A stretch of 64,000 nt of DNA from Marisa cornuarietis (lineage: Eukaryota > Mollusca > Gastropoda > Architaenioglossa > Ampullariidae): contig SMMW01000032.1 of NCBI GenBank assembly GCA_004794655.1, positions 682,001 to 746,000 of the forward strand, in the 5' to 3' direction. This document shows, piece after piece, positions 23,690 to 35,469 of this stretch. How positions within the stretch are numbered: the stretch's first letter is position 1; the number at the start of each line of letters is the position of its first letter. Both the position numbers and the translations under genes were made by a program. The notes under the pieces are model-generated. The model searched no databases. It was not told the DNA's origin and saw only the letters and a program-made list of their open reading frames with translations.

Positions 23690-23910
23690 AGGCCACTCCA
23701 TGGGCAAAACTGATAAAACATCATTATGCAAATTTTCGGCGTCGAGCCACAGACGACGTATAGATGGGTATCGCAATATTCTTACAGCTCCTTCCCCAGC
23801 ACTGGGGGCCATTTCATGCGCTTGTATAGTAATGGTTGAGGCTGTCCCATAAACCAATCTCCCTCCCGTTGCCCATCGATCCCGGGTGCCTCGGGAGAGT
23901 GGAAAAAGTG
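23690..23910. promoter_or_regulatory. possible conserved non-coding block
   Basis: A unique, non-repetitive, balanced-composition segment carrying TTATGCAAATTTT (octamer core) and CCCATAAACCAATC. It looks unlike the surrounding repeat-rich DNA, but conservation cannot be judged from one sequence. Confidence 0.12.
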
Positions 23911-25345
23911 CTGATTGATGACTTTTTCGTGCAAGTATTTCATCCAGGAAACTTCTTCTGTTCGCGAGTTAGTCCCCCAGGCGGCAAAACACGAAAGAAA
24001 AGCGAAACAAGGGAAAGCAATTCACGCAGCGACGAGGCAATAAACTGCTGCTAAGAGTCGCCATTATGAAACGGGCCCCCAGTTCAAGAAGCAGGAGTTA
24101 AGCTATGCGTGACACCACTGTTCAGGATATGAACCGCTACTCTCGAGATTAAAAGAGGTTCATAAAAACGATTCACAAACTTAAAAACATTCAACTGCTA
24201 AGATTTAAGCGTGGGTCTACAGACCATCAAGTGTGTCCCTAGTTTCTATTGGCTGACTGTATATTGTTTTAGGTTGAGTTTCTGAGACAACATGTAAGGG
24301 TGTATGCGGGTCGTTCATTCATTCATTCGTCCCTTGACTGGTGCAAATGGACGAATGGTTTTCCTGATCCGTTAGTTTGTTGGGAGGGAGGTAAGCAGCA
24401 ACTGGAAGGATGTAGTTACTAACAAAACTCGCCACTTATATGTTGAGCTGTGGTGAGCAGGTCCTGTGTAGAACGACCAGTTCATTCCTTCACCTTTTTC
24501 ATCCACTTCTTCCTGTACCTAGGTGTCGGCTGTCTACAAGGAACTAAAAAAGTGATTATGGAGTGGGACTCAAAGACTGGAGCCGCTTCCCTGTTGCCAT
24601 AAGGGATTTCTGGCGCCCCACACGACTGGCCACCTTCTTCTGCAAAGTCACTGGGTTGTTCATTCATTCGTGAAATAGAATTCGCAGCTTCTGAACATAA
24701 TACATCGAGTCGAGGGGAAAATCGTTCTCGCAACAGAAGTCTGTGTTTGTCTCGCACCTGATAAGAATCAGAGAAATCGGTGAGAAGCTTTCATATGAAC
24801 ATTAGCGTGGTCACCAACTGGACCCTCCCTGTCTCGCCTCGCGGTAGTCGATGCCAAGTGTGACGATGATGAGCTGATAGTCACAACAGACTGACATGTC
24901 ACGTGATCCAGCAGTTAGGGTCTTTGACGACGATGTCTGTGTTGATCTGCACAATCCTTATGGCAAGATAACATAACACCATATTATCCCAGAAGGCTTT
25001 TCGGGGCAGCTCGATATGAAAGCTCAAAACAATACCACAGCATATTGATATCCGCCAAACAGACTCATACATGCATGGTTCAGACACGTGCATTCATTCG
25101 CACACAGTAACATTTACGGCCGAAACAACAGAGGTCAGCCTCAGTCTGTTTGTCCTGCATGCAGGTACCCAGAATCGGTAACCCGATGGGAGGTGAAACC
25201 ATTCTCCCTACAGTCCATGCCTGTCATCACGAAGGATCTGAGACACTTTCAGAAGTGTCTGCCTGTTATGTTATGAGTATGAAGAGCATTCTGGGCTGTT
25301 CTAAAGACTTTAGAGCAGGTGGATACAACACGATATAGCCTGCTC

Positions 25346-25376
25346 TTGTCCTTCACCGAAAAACTGTTGTAGAAAC
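25346..25376 (-). repeat. 31-bp inverted repeat, source copy
   Basis: This is in-register LINE coding sequence on the minus strand (encoding YNSFSVKDK). Its exact reverse complement lies at 25697-25727. Confidence 0.93.
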
Positions 25377-25696
25377 AGAAAAAACGGTAGGACAGTACAC
25401 TCTTTATGTGTGATCTATCAAAGAGCTAAAGAAATCGCTGGGAGACAGAGAAAGACTTCAGCTTCCGGGGGAGCAAGAGGCGCTGTTAAGTTTGAGTGTT
25501 GGGATCCCAGTAAAGTTTCCTATTGAAGATGGTGCCCAGATAGTTAAAAGTAGGGACAAGTCCAAGCTTCTTGTCGTGGATGATACTTACGAGACTTTGT
25601 GGAGAATTCCAAAGGAAATTAACGACAATCTCTTTTGCCTTACTCACATTAAGTTCTAAGAAACTGTCCTCGCACCAGGCTCGAACCACATAGAGA

Positions 25697-25727
25697 GTTT
25701 CTACAACAGTTTTTCGGTGAAGGACAA
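25697..25727 (+). repeat. 31-bp inverted repeat, inserted copy
   Basis: A perfect 31/31 reverse-complement match to 25346-25376. It lies between the YLDD block and AWCEDSF, where related reverse transcriptases have no such sequence, so this copy is the insertion. Confidence 0.9.
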
Positions 25728-26235
25728 TTCATCCAAAGCTACACCATGCCAATGACTACTGGCCCGCTAAGAAGAGAGAGCAGTACAGTGTCATCCAAGT
25801 ATTTGATATTGACCTTCATGGTTACTGTGACAACTGTTGGTAAACAGAATAAACAGAAGCGGGGATAAAACACAGCCTTGGGGTGAGCCGGTGTACGTGG
25901 TGACGGAGTCGGAAAAAAGTGCCATTGACAAGTAGTCGTTGCTACCTTCAACCCAAAAGTGCTCGATGAATGACAGTAGCTAATGGTCAAGGGAAAACTC
26001 GTCAAGGAGTATTTTAGTTAGGGTATGAGTGTGATGGTGATCGAATTCTAGCCGTACAGGTATTGTTTGTCAGTTCTGTTATCACAGACTTCTTTTTTTA
26101 TCAAACTCCCGAGACTTCCAGTCTATTTGACAAATTTTCTAATGCGGGCTCCACCCCCCTACTGTCTCTAATTTCTCACTCAAATGTTTGTAGGATTACT
26201 TTCTCATTACAAAAATGTTTGTGTTCTTGAAGTAA

Positions 26236-26272
26236 GCACATTAACTCGAGATACTTCCTAGAGTTAATGTGC
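26236..26272. repeat. perfect 12-bp-stem hairpin
   Basis: GCACATTAACTC and its exact complement GAGTTAATGTGC are separated by a 13-nt loop, 14 bp upstream of the GAT tract. Confidence 0.9.
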
Positions 26273-26285
26273 GTAAAGCCTTAAG

Positions 26286-26362
<77 letters not shown>
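26286..26362. repeat. (GAT)n microsatellite
   Basis: About 25 perfect trinucleotide units. The poly-Met and poly-Asp readings are artefacts. Confidence 0.97.
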
Positions 26363-26648
26363 GCGAATAAGACAAGAATACGCCCATTAAAACGACGAAG
26401 ATCAAAAGAGATGAAGATGGCTTATTATCGAGTGTACAGGAGCAGGAACAAGGTCCATAATCACGGGTTTGTTACATGCATACATCGCTCGCCGGTTACT
26501 GCCCCTGATCAAGCCACACACTAAAGTGACTGTCGGAAATTACTTAAAATGTTCGGGATGTGCTTTTTCTCAAACAAGCCCCTCCTGTCCACCAAATACA
26601 AACTTAAATCTTTGTGATTGGAAATTGCCATCAACTTAAGCATTTCTT

Positions 26649-26661
26649 TCTCTCTCTCTCT

Positions 26662-26728
<67 letters not shown>
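26649..26728. repeat. (CT)n(CA)n compound microsatellite
   Basis: A short CT run followed by 33 CA units. Confidence 0.97.
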
Positions 26729-26734
<6 letters not shown>

Positions 26735-28260
26735 GAGAAGGATGTAGAAAGATAAAAAGGATCAAACTCTCGGTCAATATAACAGTCAAGTGTATTTTTA
26801 TCACAGGCTGTCTTGTATAAACTTCATTCATTTTGTGTCATACTTTAGCAATGTCCGTCTGTTTGCACCGAGTGCCAAAGTATCTTCCTCACTACAAGTA
26901 AATGTCAAGTGCATATTGCAAAGCATTGCACTGCTCGTGACATGACAGTAGTGGCCGATGTAGAAAGACGAGGAGGGATGTCTGCACATCCAGCCACCGT
27001 CAATCAAAATATTCTAAGTCTGTCCGATCAGAAGCAGTGTTCACCCTCGCCGACAAGGCTCAACGGGCCCGCGAGAGTAAACATCGCCGCCAGTGCTTGG
27101 AGAGGTTTTCTGGGAGAGAGTGGGGGGGAGTGGGAGATCCACACACCCGACCAAGCAAGTAAACTACAGAGGTTAAAGTATAAACCAATTTCTCCAGGAT
27201 GCCATCAATCACCACAAATGAAACTGCGCTGGGGGGGGCCACACACAAACCCATGTTTGTCTACCTCTAAGGTCACGTGATGCTCGGGGTGGAGGGGGTG
27301 GAGCGAGAGTGTGGATGAAAGGGGATTGAGTTGTCTGTGACCTCACTTCTAGAGTTCTTTCGCCCTGAGTGCTTTCTTCCTTCATCAGCTTTCACCCCCT
27401 TCCACTTCACAAACAACAAAACAAAATAAAAAAAATCGAGGTAGACAGCTGTCAGTTATCTACCCCTTTTTTATCTCACCACACGAGCATTTCTTCGTTC
27501 TCTCATTCTGAATGAATCACAGTGGAGACATAGACAACAAAAATGCATTTTCTCTTTGTTGACCTTCAGTAAGGGTCTTGCTACCGAAAACGTAAGTTCA
27601 AGGGTCGCCATGTTTACCTGGTCCTTTACCTTGCTTCTTCATGAAATTAAACTTAATTTTATTCGTACCTGTGTATTTTCTTTCAGATTAGTGACCTCCC
27701 CTTCTTTAAACTCCAGAATGTTTCGGTATGGCTAGTCCGGTGGACAGATTACCGCTAACCTAGAACACGGAGAAATAAGAGACACACTCCCTGCATGCCT
27801 CAGGAAAATTAAGTTAAAGAGAACTAAAGAATATTTTCAGCCAGCCTACCTGACTTGCTGTAAGCAGATGAGTCCAATCGTCCACCAGTAAAGTCGAAGT
27901 CCAGCTTCAGTTTGTTCGATGAAGAGAATTTGGAGAAGCCCCACAAAAGATGAAGCACAGCACTGAGACAGCCTCGGGAAAAAACCCCGGTAGTGTTGTG
28001 AGCAAGTGACAGAATCCTATCAGTCTTATCACAAGTGGACAAGCAATAGAAGTTGGAGGAAGTGAAAAAATGTCACAGAAGAAAAGGCCGACAACTGCGT
28101 GTTCAAGCAATACCGAACTTTTATGAAGCCATCAAGCCGAGCCCCACGACAAAGCTGGTGTTATCACATTACCAGAGGTCAGACAGCGACCCAGCGAATA
28201 TTCTCATGAAGAAACTTAATATACATGATGCAGTAAAAGTGCCTTTGGGGGAAAATAGCT

Positions 28261-28310
28261 GAGGGGGGGGGGGTGATGGTTGGACGCATTGGGGGGAGGG
28301 GGGGATAGCT
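28261..28310. repeat. G-tract segment
   Basis: G runs of 11, 6 and 7 within 50 bp. This is G-quadruplex-prone sequence on the plus strand. Confidence 0.8.
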
Positions 28311-28576
28311 CGGGATATGTCGGTGTCTGTCTACTAGCGCGCATGTCCGTTAGGGACGACTGATTATCTACAGCCACAACCGCCGGCTTTAAAAGTGACA
28401 ACTGTGACCAGTCTCGTTCACCTGCTTGTAAATTAAGTCAGGACACTTTAGGCAGTTATTTCTTTTTGTAAGAAGCCTTTTATTCTTTTGATTAGTTTTC
28501 ATTTCTTCTGCTGTTTGTCTGTTTGTTCGAAATTTTTCTGCCCCATTTGTTCTGTTTCTTTCTGCTATTCGTTCTT

Positions 28577-28629
28577 ATTTTGTTTGTTTGTTTGTTTGTT
28601 TATTTGTTTGTTTGTTTGTTTGTTTGTTG
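28577..28629. repeat. (TTTG)n microsatellite
   Basis: About 13 units with one TTTA variant. Confidence 0.95.
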
Positions 28630-31600
28630 ACAGCTTATTTTAAATGAAACATTGGTTAGCTCAGTGTCTCTGTCGCCCCTCCCCGACGTTTCACCTGAAA
28701 ATTTCGACTCCTCCCTTTTAATTTCAACTGTAGCAAAGCACCAAGACAGGTTAGTTTTTGTTTCTTGTATATTTTTTCTGTCACAATGACAGGTATAGAA
28801 ACAAACAGTCATCTGTGCTTACAGCCCACAGTTTATTATTAGTACACTTTGATTATGGATTGCTTTTAGTTAATAGTGATATTTGTCATGTCCTCTTTAA
28901 CCGTTCTAGCATCATAGTTTCTATTCAAACCACAAGAGGTGGGTGGTGGTTGCCGTTTGACGCTGAGCTAACAGCTAAGGTTATGTTGAGACAAACATCC
29001 GGACCCGTAAACAAATGCAAAATTCATGCGAGGGAGAGAGAGAGAGACAGCGGGCTCAAGACGAGATGTACATCCTCCCTGTGTTGGTACAAGAGCTCAA
29101 CCGTTGCATCAACGGTCAGACCCACATCGCCAGAGTCGTGGAAGTGACATGACTTTAATATCAGGAAATATGCCATGGCAAATAAAATAAGGAATAACAG
29201 AAGGCACAGCTGTAAACGAATGAGCGATGTCAGTCAAGATCATCTGAGATGATGACACATGGCAGGAGGTGTCATCTGGGGTCAACTCTGCGATGTTCTC
29301 TCGCCACAGAAACGCAGCAGATCGCAAAACATTCGCTGTTGACAATAGTTGTTGCTGCTAGCGACAGGATGCTATCCACTCGTGGCCGCTGAGTAGGTGA
29401 GCATTCGCTGCTGTACTGCAGATATGGACTGTCAGACTGAGGACTTGGACTGTGTTAGAGTGACCAACAGTTTCCAGTCCTCACCCTCACCTGAACTGTG
29501 TGAAGCTTCAGACAAGTAAATTCTCGACACAAACGCCACAAAGTTGAATCCGTTAGTGCTACCGACTGTCGAGGCTGTTTCTGTAAAAAAAAAAGTTTTC
29601 TAACATTTTGCGCCATCATGAAGATTGCACATGCTATCACCTCTTTATCGGAGGAGCGTGAGAGGAGCTGTCAAATGATGGGAGAAGGAAGAGCAATATC
29701 AAGTATCAAAGATACGGGGCACATTAAGATGCACCCACGACGAGGGTGTTATCAGCTCGTAGGCTTACACACCCGTGGGGTCAGGTGCAGACACAGCGCT
29801 ACGCCTCGCAAGGTGTGATGCACCTAACCACCTACCCCAGTCACTGCGAACGGGCAACCCCAGACTCTGGAGGGAGGGGACTCAAAAGATTTCAAGAGCA
29901 GTACCCAGTTGGGCAAATCAGGCGATGAAAAATCAGACGGTGAAACATTTTATGGAAAGGAGTCGGCGGTGATTGCGGTGAGGAAGCTCTAAGGCAGGAG
30001 GCAAGCAGCAGGCATCCTACAAGTTTCTTTCCTCCACATAATAACTCGTGAAAGTCTTTTCCTCACAGTCCTTGCACCTCTAATTGTTCCTTTCATCGCA
30101 ATCATCTTACATTTTTTTCTCGCACTGAACATCTTTTCATGCCAGCGGTTTTATGGTAGGAAAGATGGAGCCTCTCAGCTAGAGTAGAGATATTTCCGGT
30201 TTGTTTGCAGCAGTAATATTTTCGTCTTCGTTCCGTTGATGGAACCAAAAAGGAAAAATAAAAAAATCATAGAAGAATTACTTAAAAGAAATAAGAACTG
30301 ACAAAATAATAAATAAGAAAATGGAAACGCACAGAGCTATACAAAACTTCTTTTTTTTTACAGGAAATATCATTCATAAAACCAGACGCTACATCGACAT
30401 TTTGCGAAAACAAAGGGGCGATAACTGGGGCTGGAGTTATGGACGCTGAGGAATGTCAGAAATGTAAATGTTTCCTTCCTGCTGCGTGTTACTCCAAAAC
30501 AAACGGACCTAAAAAAACTTTTGTCGACCGCGGTGGTAACTTTAACATGCCTTTAAACAGTCACTACTATTAAAGACAGTGCCATGACCATGGTTGAACT
30601 CCCAGATAATTTCCTGCCTGAATACAATTTTTTGATTGGATGGTTGGTTGGCTGATTTGTGTATTTGACAAAGTAGTACTTTTGTCAAGTAGAGATGTCA
30701 CACACAACGTGGGAGAGATCAATGACACGGAAAGAAACAGGAGTAACTGGAGGACAGGTTTGTCAAGGGTGTTACTTCCAGAGAAATGAACGAATTCCAA
30801 ATAATACAACTCATTCAAGGATGAGCTCCCCTCGTATTGAAAAGCACATAGTAGACAAATTAGGTAACGGGACCCTGTACGGAGCAAGAAGAAGCACAAT
30901 TTTAATTAACAAAAAACTCATTATCCATGTCTGAAATCACGCCTACCTGTGCTGGAAGCCCAATATCTCTACACTATTGCTTCACTGTACAGGAGAGCTA
31001 TTCGTGTCTCCATGCACCAGAGAGTAACATCCTAGTAGGAATACTCTCGAGAACGAGAAAATAAAACTACCTACACAATCTTGTCTTTGTTTCTTGTGAA
31101 ATACAATCTTCGAGGGCATGGAATCAAGGTATGTAAGACAACTACTGGAGACACTGACAGCTGTGCTGAGGGACAAAAGGGGGACAAGGAGCGGGGGTGG
31201 GTGGTGTAGCTCAGGTGAGTGCACATTGTGACCAGGCAACTTGCTAAGGGTAAGCGAAAACTGGCTCATGTAGTTACCACTTCTGCTCCACTCTGGTATG
31301 GCTAAAGCTTAGGAACCATTCATTGACCTGGTAAAATTATCTACAAGAATTCTGAAATTAAGCCCCAAAAGAAGTAAAAATAAATTATCTTCAGAAGGGG
31401 AAATAAAATTCCCCGGAAACAATGAGGACCGGAAAAATATGAGTATGAAAGAGAACCACATAACATTTTTGTGAGTTTGAAAAGGCATTTGAGAGCCTGT
31501 GGCATCACTACTCCCCACAACCATTAAAGAGTTTAACTTGACTGAAAAGATGAAGAATGTCACGCTGATCTATTTTAATGTAAATGTCAATAGCTGGCAG

Positions 31601-32670
31601 ATATAACTAAACATTTAATTGGAAGATTGACTTTCCCGACAGTTTTTTTTTATTCTTGCAAAGTGGACAAAGGCAAATTCAGACATCGATGTCAATGTAC
31701 ATGACATGCGCCATGTTTTTCACTCACTGAGTTTCCATCACCCCCCCCCCCATCACTGACATGTCACAGATGACTACCTTCCCCTCTGACTCCAGTTTTT
31801 TATGAAGACACAAATTTGTCTCTCTGTTTGTCTGCTGTATTCCCTGTTTTATATTTGACTACCTTGATGTATGACTACCTGGCTGTTTGTTTGTGTGTTT
31901 ACATACATGCATGTGTTCTTGCCTTTTTTCAGATTCCGCTATTTCCAGCAAAAACAGACAAATACAAAAAAAAAAACCCAAGAGGTAAGAGTTTTTAACT
32001 ACCCATCATTTTAAACTGAGAGGTTAGGAATCTACAAGCTTTCCAGCCTCAAGTTCTACAGGAGGCTGCGTCTGGCAGCTGCTTTGCACAAATTGTTACA
32101 AGATTTAGGGATTTTGCACTCAGGCTTCTAAAAGTTCCCGCTACTTGACCTTCGTTGAGGTTTGAAAACATGTATTGAATCCGACAATATGTCTCTTTCC
32201 CCCCACGTAGCTCACGTGAATACAATCCTTGAACCCTTCCTTACATCCCTGCAGTCGTCCAGGATGATGTTTAATGCCTACAACAATTTTTTTACGATGA
32301 AGTGCTGCTGGAGTAAACGGCAGGCATCTCACATCTTGAAGAATTTTACTGCGATTTGGAGAGGGTCCCTTTAGTTCAAGCTCTTAGGTGCTAAGAGTGG
32401 AATGTGCGAGAAGAAGCAGACTGGATGAATTGAATTTCATATGAACTTAGGAGCATTTTATGAAATTTGTCTAATGTATATACTTTCAGTGCAAAGATAA
32501 TAGTTACTCTCGCTCTCCAGGTCAGTCCTACATCCCTCAATACAGCCATGAAGTTAAGTAAGTAGGTAATATGAAACTACATCCGCAACAAGATCTGTGT
32601 AGCAATCAAGTTCTATCTATCAATCTATCCCATTCAAGAAGTAACCATACGGTAACCAAGGGGAAAACGT

Positions 32671-32675
<5 letters not shown>

Positions 32676-32725
<50 letters not shown>

Positions 32726-32815
32726 GGGGGGGGGGGTAAACAGTACAAATCATCGTAGCAAGGATTTTTTCTTTTCTTTTTTAATTCGCATTTTGTACCG
32801 AAAAAATCTCTCACC

Positions 32816-32861
<46 letters not shown>
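32676..32861. repeat. clustered microsatellites: (GT)n, G11, (CTGT)n
   Basis: GT at 32676-32725, then G11 at 32726-32736, a unique 80-bp spacer, and (CTGT)n at 32817-32861. Confidence 0.96.
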
Positions 32862-32862
<1 letters not shown>

Positions 32863-35110
32863 TCCGTTGGCTCATTGTGCCAATAGAGCAGGAGGATCCA
32901 ATGTTCATGATAAGAGTATTTATTTTAGCGTACAACCTGTGCTTTCTTCGACCAAACACGCGCTCAAATCAAAGTCTGTTAAACTTGTCTCCCTTGAGAA
33001 AAAAAACAGTTGTCTCCCATGTCCGTTCAGATGACAATAACCACAGGCTTTGGAAATGCCAGCTCTGCAAACTGTCATCTCAAGTTATATCTCGACTGCG
33101 TTGTAAAATCAATATTTTAATAGAAAATGAAACTTTTTAAAGACGAAAGGTTGGAGTGAATTGTAAAAGATTGCATATTGCATGTTTCAAATGGACACGT
33201 ACATTAATAATGGATGCAGGACCGTTGTGCAGCCATAAAATAAAGGATGACTCAACCGCGGCCATTGCTACACGATTGCTGTCAAAGTCTCTGCTCTTTT
33301 TTTCCTTAATAAACGTGCCTACGATTACTTTCTCCATCAAGGGTTGGCTGGGGGAAGCTCTTTGCACCACATGGGTATCGAACTGGTGCATCTCCAGATT
33401 CTGATGCCATTCCTTTCATTTATGACTGATTGACTGTTGGTGTGTCACACCAAGTCAGCAACACAGGCTCAGCACGGCCAGTCTATCTAGTCTTGTAGCA
33501 GGTGTCACACCCACAGAGAAATGTCGTGTATCGGAAATTTGATCTTAACCCTCCGATTCTTTCTTGGTTGTAGAGGTCCACCATATTTGTGTACAGAATG
33601 ACTGGACCGACGGGGAGATATTCCCGCTTATCTCACTGCGAGGTACGAAGCTTCTTGCGTGGGTCATCTTCATGCTGGTCGCTAGGCAACCGTCTCTTTC
33701 TCGCAGGAAATGCGGATATTTTCTTTCAGTGTGCATCAGGAACACACACACACACACACACACATGCACTTGTACACGCTTACTCGCACACTGACACGCA
33801 CAAGAGCACACTCACACGCACATTTCCAGGATAGAAGAACCGGTTTGGGTGTCGAGATTAAACTCTGCCATAGACCGTATGTTGTCCTTACTGTTACCCA
33901 GTCTACGCTTTTTAAAATATTTTTTCTAGCCAGTGGCTAAAGCCTGGGAGACTGTCCTGCTCGCGGGTAACCTGACTCCTAGCTCGTCCCTCGTGCGTGT
34001 CGCCGGTGTAGTAGTCGGCACGCACTGTGCAGCCATGCAATGGTAAACATTTGTTAGTGCAAGTCCTAGTATAGACTGAAGGTATACCGAGAGCCTACAG
34101 CAAATAATCTACGAATATCGTGTTTTCCCTTCTGACATGGGGCGTGTACTTACTGACATCGAAATTCCCTCCATGGTTATGGTATTCAGCCATGTTGACT
34201 GTACAGCTGACCACTCCTGCTGCAGTAAAGCTTGCCCCTGAATCAATCTATCTTTCTATTTGAACAGATGGTAAACGGATCTTCTAGGCAGTGTTTTGTG
34301 TTGTGCCCTAACAGGGTTTGGGGAAACACGTATCTTCAGTGGCTTTTATATCGGTTTATCTTTACACCCCACGCGTTTGCATTTTGGTACACAAGGTGCG
34401 CTGAGTGCTGAGTGACACGGAGGTCGTTTTAAAAGTGGTTTTAAACTTTTTCTGAACTGTGTCTAAGTTCTAGTCCATAGTGTGTAACACTTATCAAAGG
34501 GACGCAAACTAATTCCTATCACGATGTCTGTTACAGATGCTAGTCTATCGAATATACAAGTACATCAATGTCTCTCTCCAATACATCCTCATCTGGAAGT
34601 TTCTGTCTATAACAAAACAAAAGACCTGCAGTGAAACAACCACGTCTACCTGTCGCAGTCAAACAGGTGATCGTACAGCGTAAGCAGGAAGAAGGGACGA
34701 ACATGTAGAGAATTTTTTATATTTAAAGTACACGGAAGTGGAAGATTGGCTGAAGAAATATCGACACAGCTGACAATGGGAGGGGATTTCTGAAAGGCTG
34801 AAAGGTCAGAGCCTGTGGGAGTGAATAAAACGACAGACGAAGACATTGGGGGCCGACAAGTTGCGGCATCAAAATCTGTGCAAACACCAACATGTAGTAT
34901 TGAGCGATATTGACTGGTGTGGAGTAAACAAGTCCTGACAGGTAACCAGACTAAGTGGAAGGACAAAGAGGAATTCTAAATTACTCCTTTAGGCAGACAT
35001 CACTAAAACTATTCGCAATGTGAGGAAGAAGACAGGCAGGTGATGTTTACTCTGTGGTGCGATTTCAACATGTCCTGTCAGTCTTGAAGTCAATACACTC
35101 TCCATTCTCT
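32862..35110. other. unassigned DNA
   Basis: No gene recognised. A short CA tract lies at 33743-33764, with CA/CACGCA degenerate sequence to about 33820. Confidence 0.5.
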
Positions 35111-35315
35111 CAGAAATGAAGGCAATGCACTATTTGGGACAAACAAACCACCATCTGTCCGAAAAGAAGGCCATGGTAAAATCTCCTGCTATTAGAAAAG
35201 AAAGCAACACACAATATTAAAAAAGGAAGGCAATACAAAATTTATCAAAAGCTATGACAGTTAAAAACTGTCGCAGACTACAGCAACGAACAGTCTGTTA
35301 GAAATGAAGGCAATA
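35111..35315. repeat. degenerate interspersed short repeat (AGAAATGAAGGCAAT)
   Basis: The word AGAAATGAAGGCAAT or a close variant appears near 35112, 35160, 35194, 35221 and 35300, separated by unlike spacers. It may be the ruin of a tandem array. Confidence 0.5.
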
Positions 35316-35469
35316 AATATTCTGCTGTCAGAAACACATTGTATAGCATCTCAAAAGCAGGTTCATTGTTGTAGTTGAGACAGCTTAAGGGATTTAGCTG
35401 TTATCAAGAGGGACTGGTTAACACAGGCTGAAGACAATAATGAATGATAAGTGAAATGACAAAATGTAA

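Larger units (their letters stand above)
22136..25109. other. unassigned DNA
   Basis: No supported gene. The segment 22.8-24.1 kb has more balanced composition than its surroundings and contains the candidate conserved block listed separately. A short (ATTC)n lies near 24316-24329. Confidence 0.45.
25110..26040 (-). pseudogene. LINE reverse transcriptase remnant (L2/Jockey-like)
   Basis: In several frames on the minus strand: GSPQGCVLSPLLF (near 25880), the catalytic motif as YLDD (near 25800), AWCEDSFLELNVSK and YLGTIFNRKL (25486-25689), then a thumb/C-terminal segment (SFSVKDKSRL near 25350) and the typical ending LPSGYRFWVPACRTNRL (near 25150-25200). This order fits an L2/CR1/Jockey-group non-LTR retrotransposon. 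It has many stops and frameshifts, the usual alanine of YADD is leucine, and a ~45-bp foreign insertion splits the fingers/palm from the thumb (see the inverted repeat). Confidence 0.8.
26729..32675. other. unassigned DNA
   Basis: No supported gene in about 5.9 kb. It contains G-rich tracts at 28261-28310, (TTTG)n at 28577-28629, a C12 run near 31740-31751 and short open frames without recognisable domains. The segment 29,750-29,990 looks low in repeats and locally CpG-rich, but I cannot assign it. Confidence 0.5.

Noticed and set aside
26285..26524. Poly-Met protein
   Set aside because: Translation of (GAT)n in one frame.
1808..32861. Common mobile origin for the three (CTGT)n tracts at 1.8, 17.7 and 32.8 kb
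   Set aside because: Flanking sequences show no similarity on either side.
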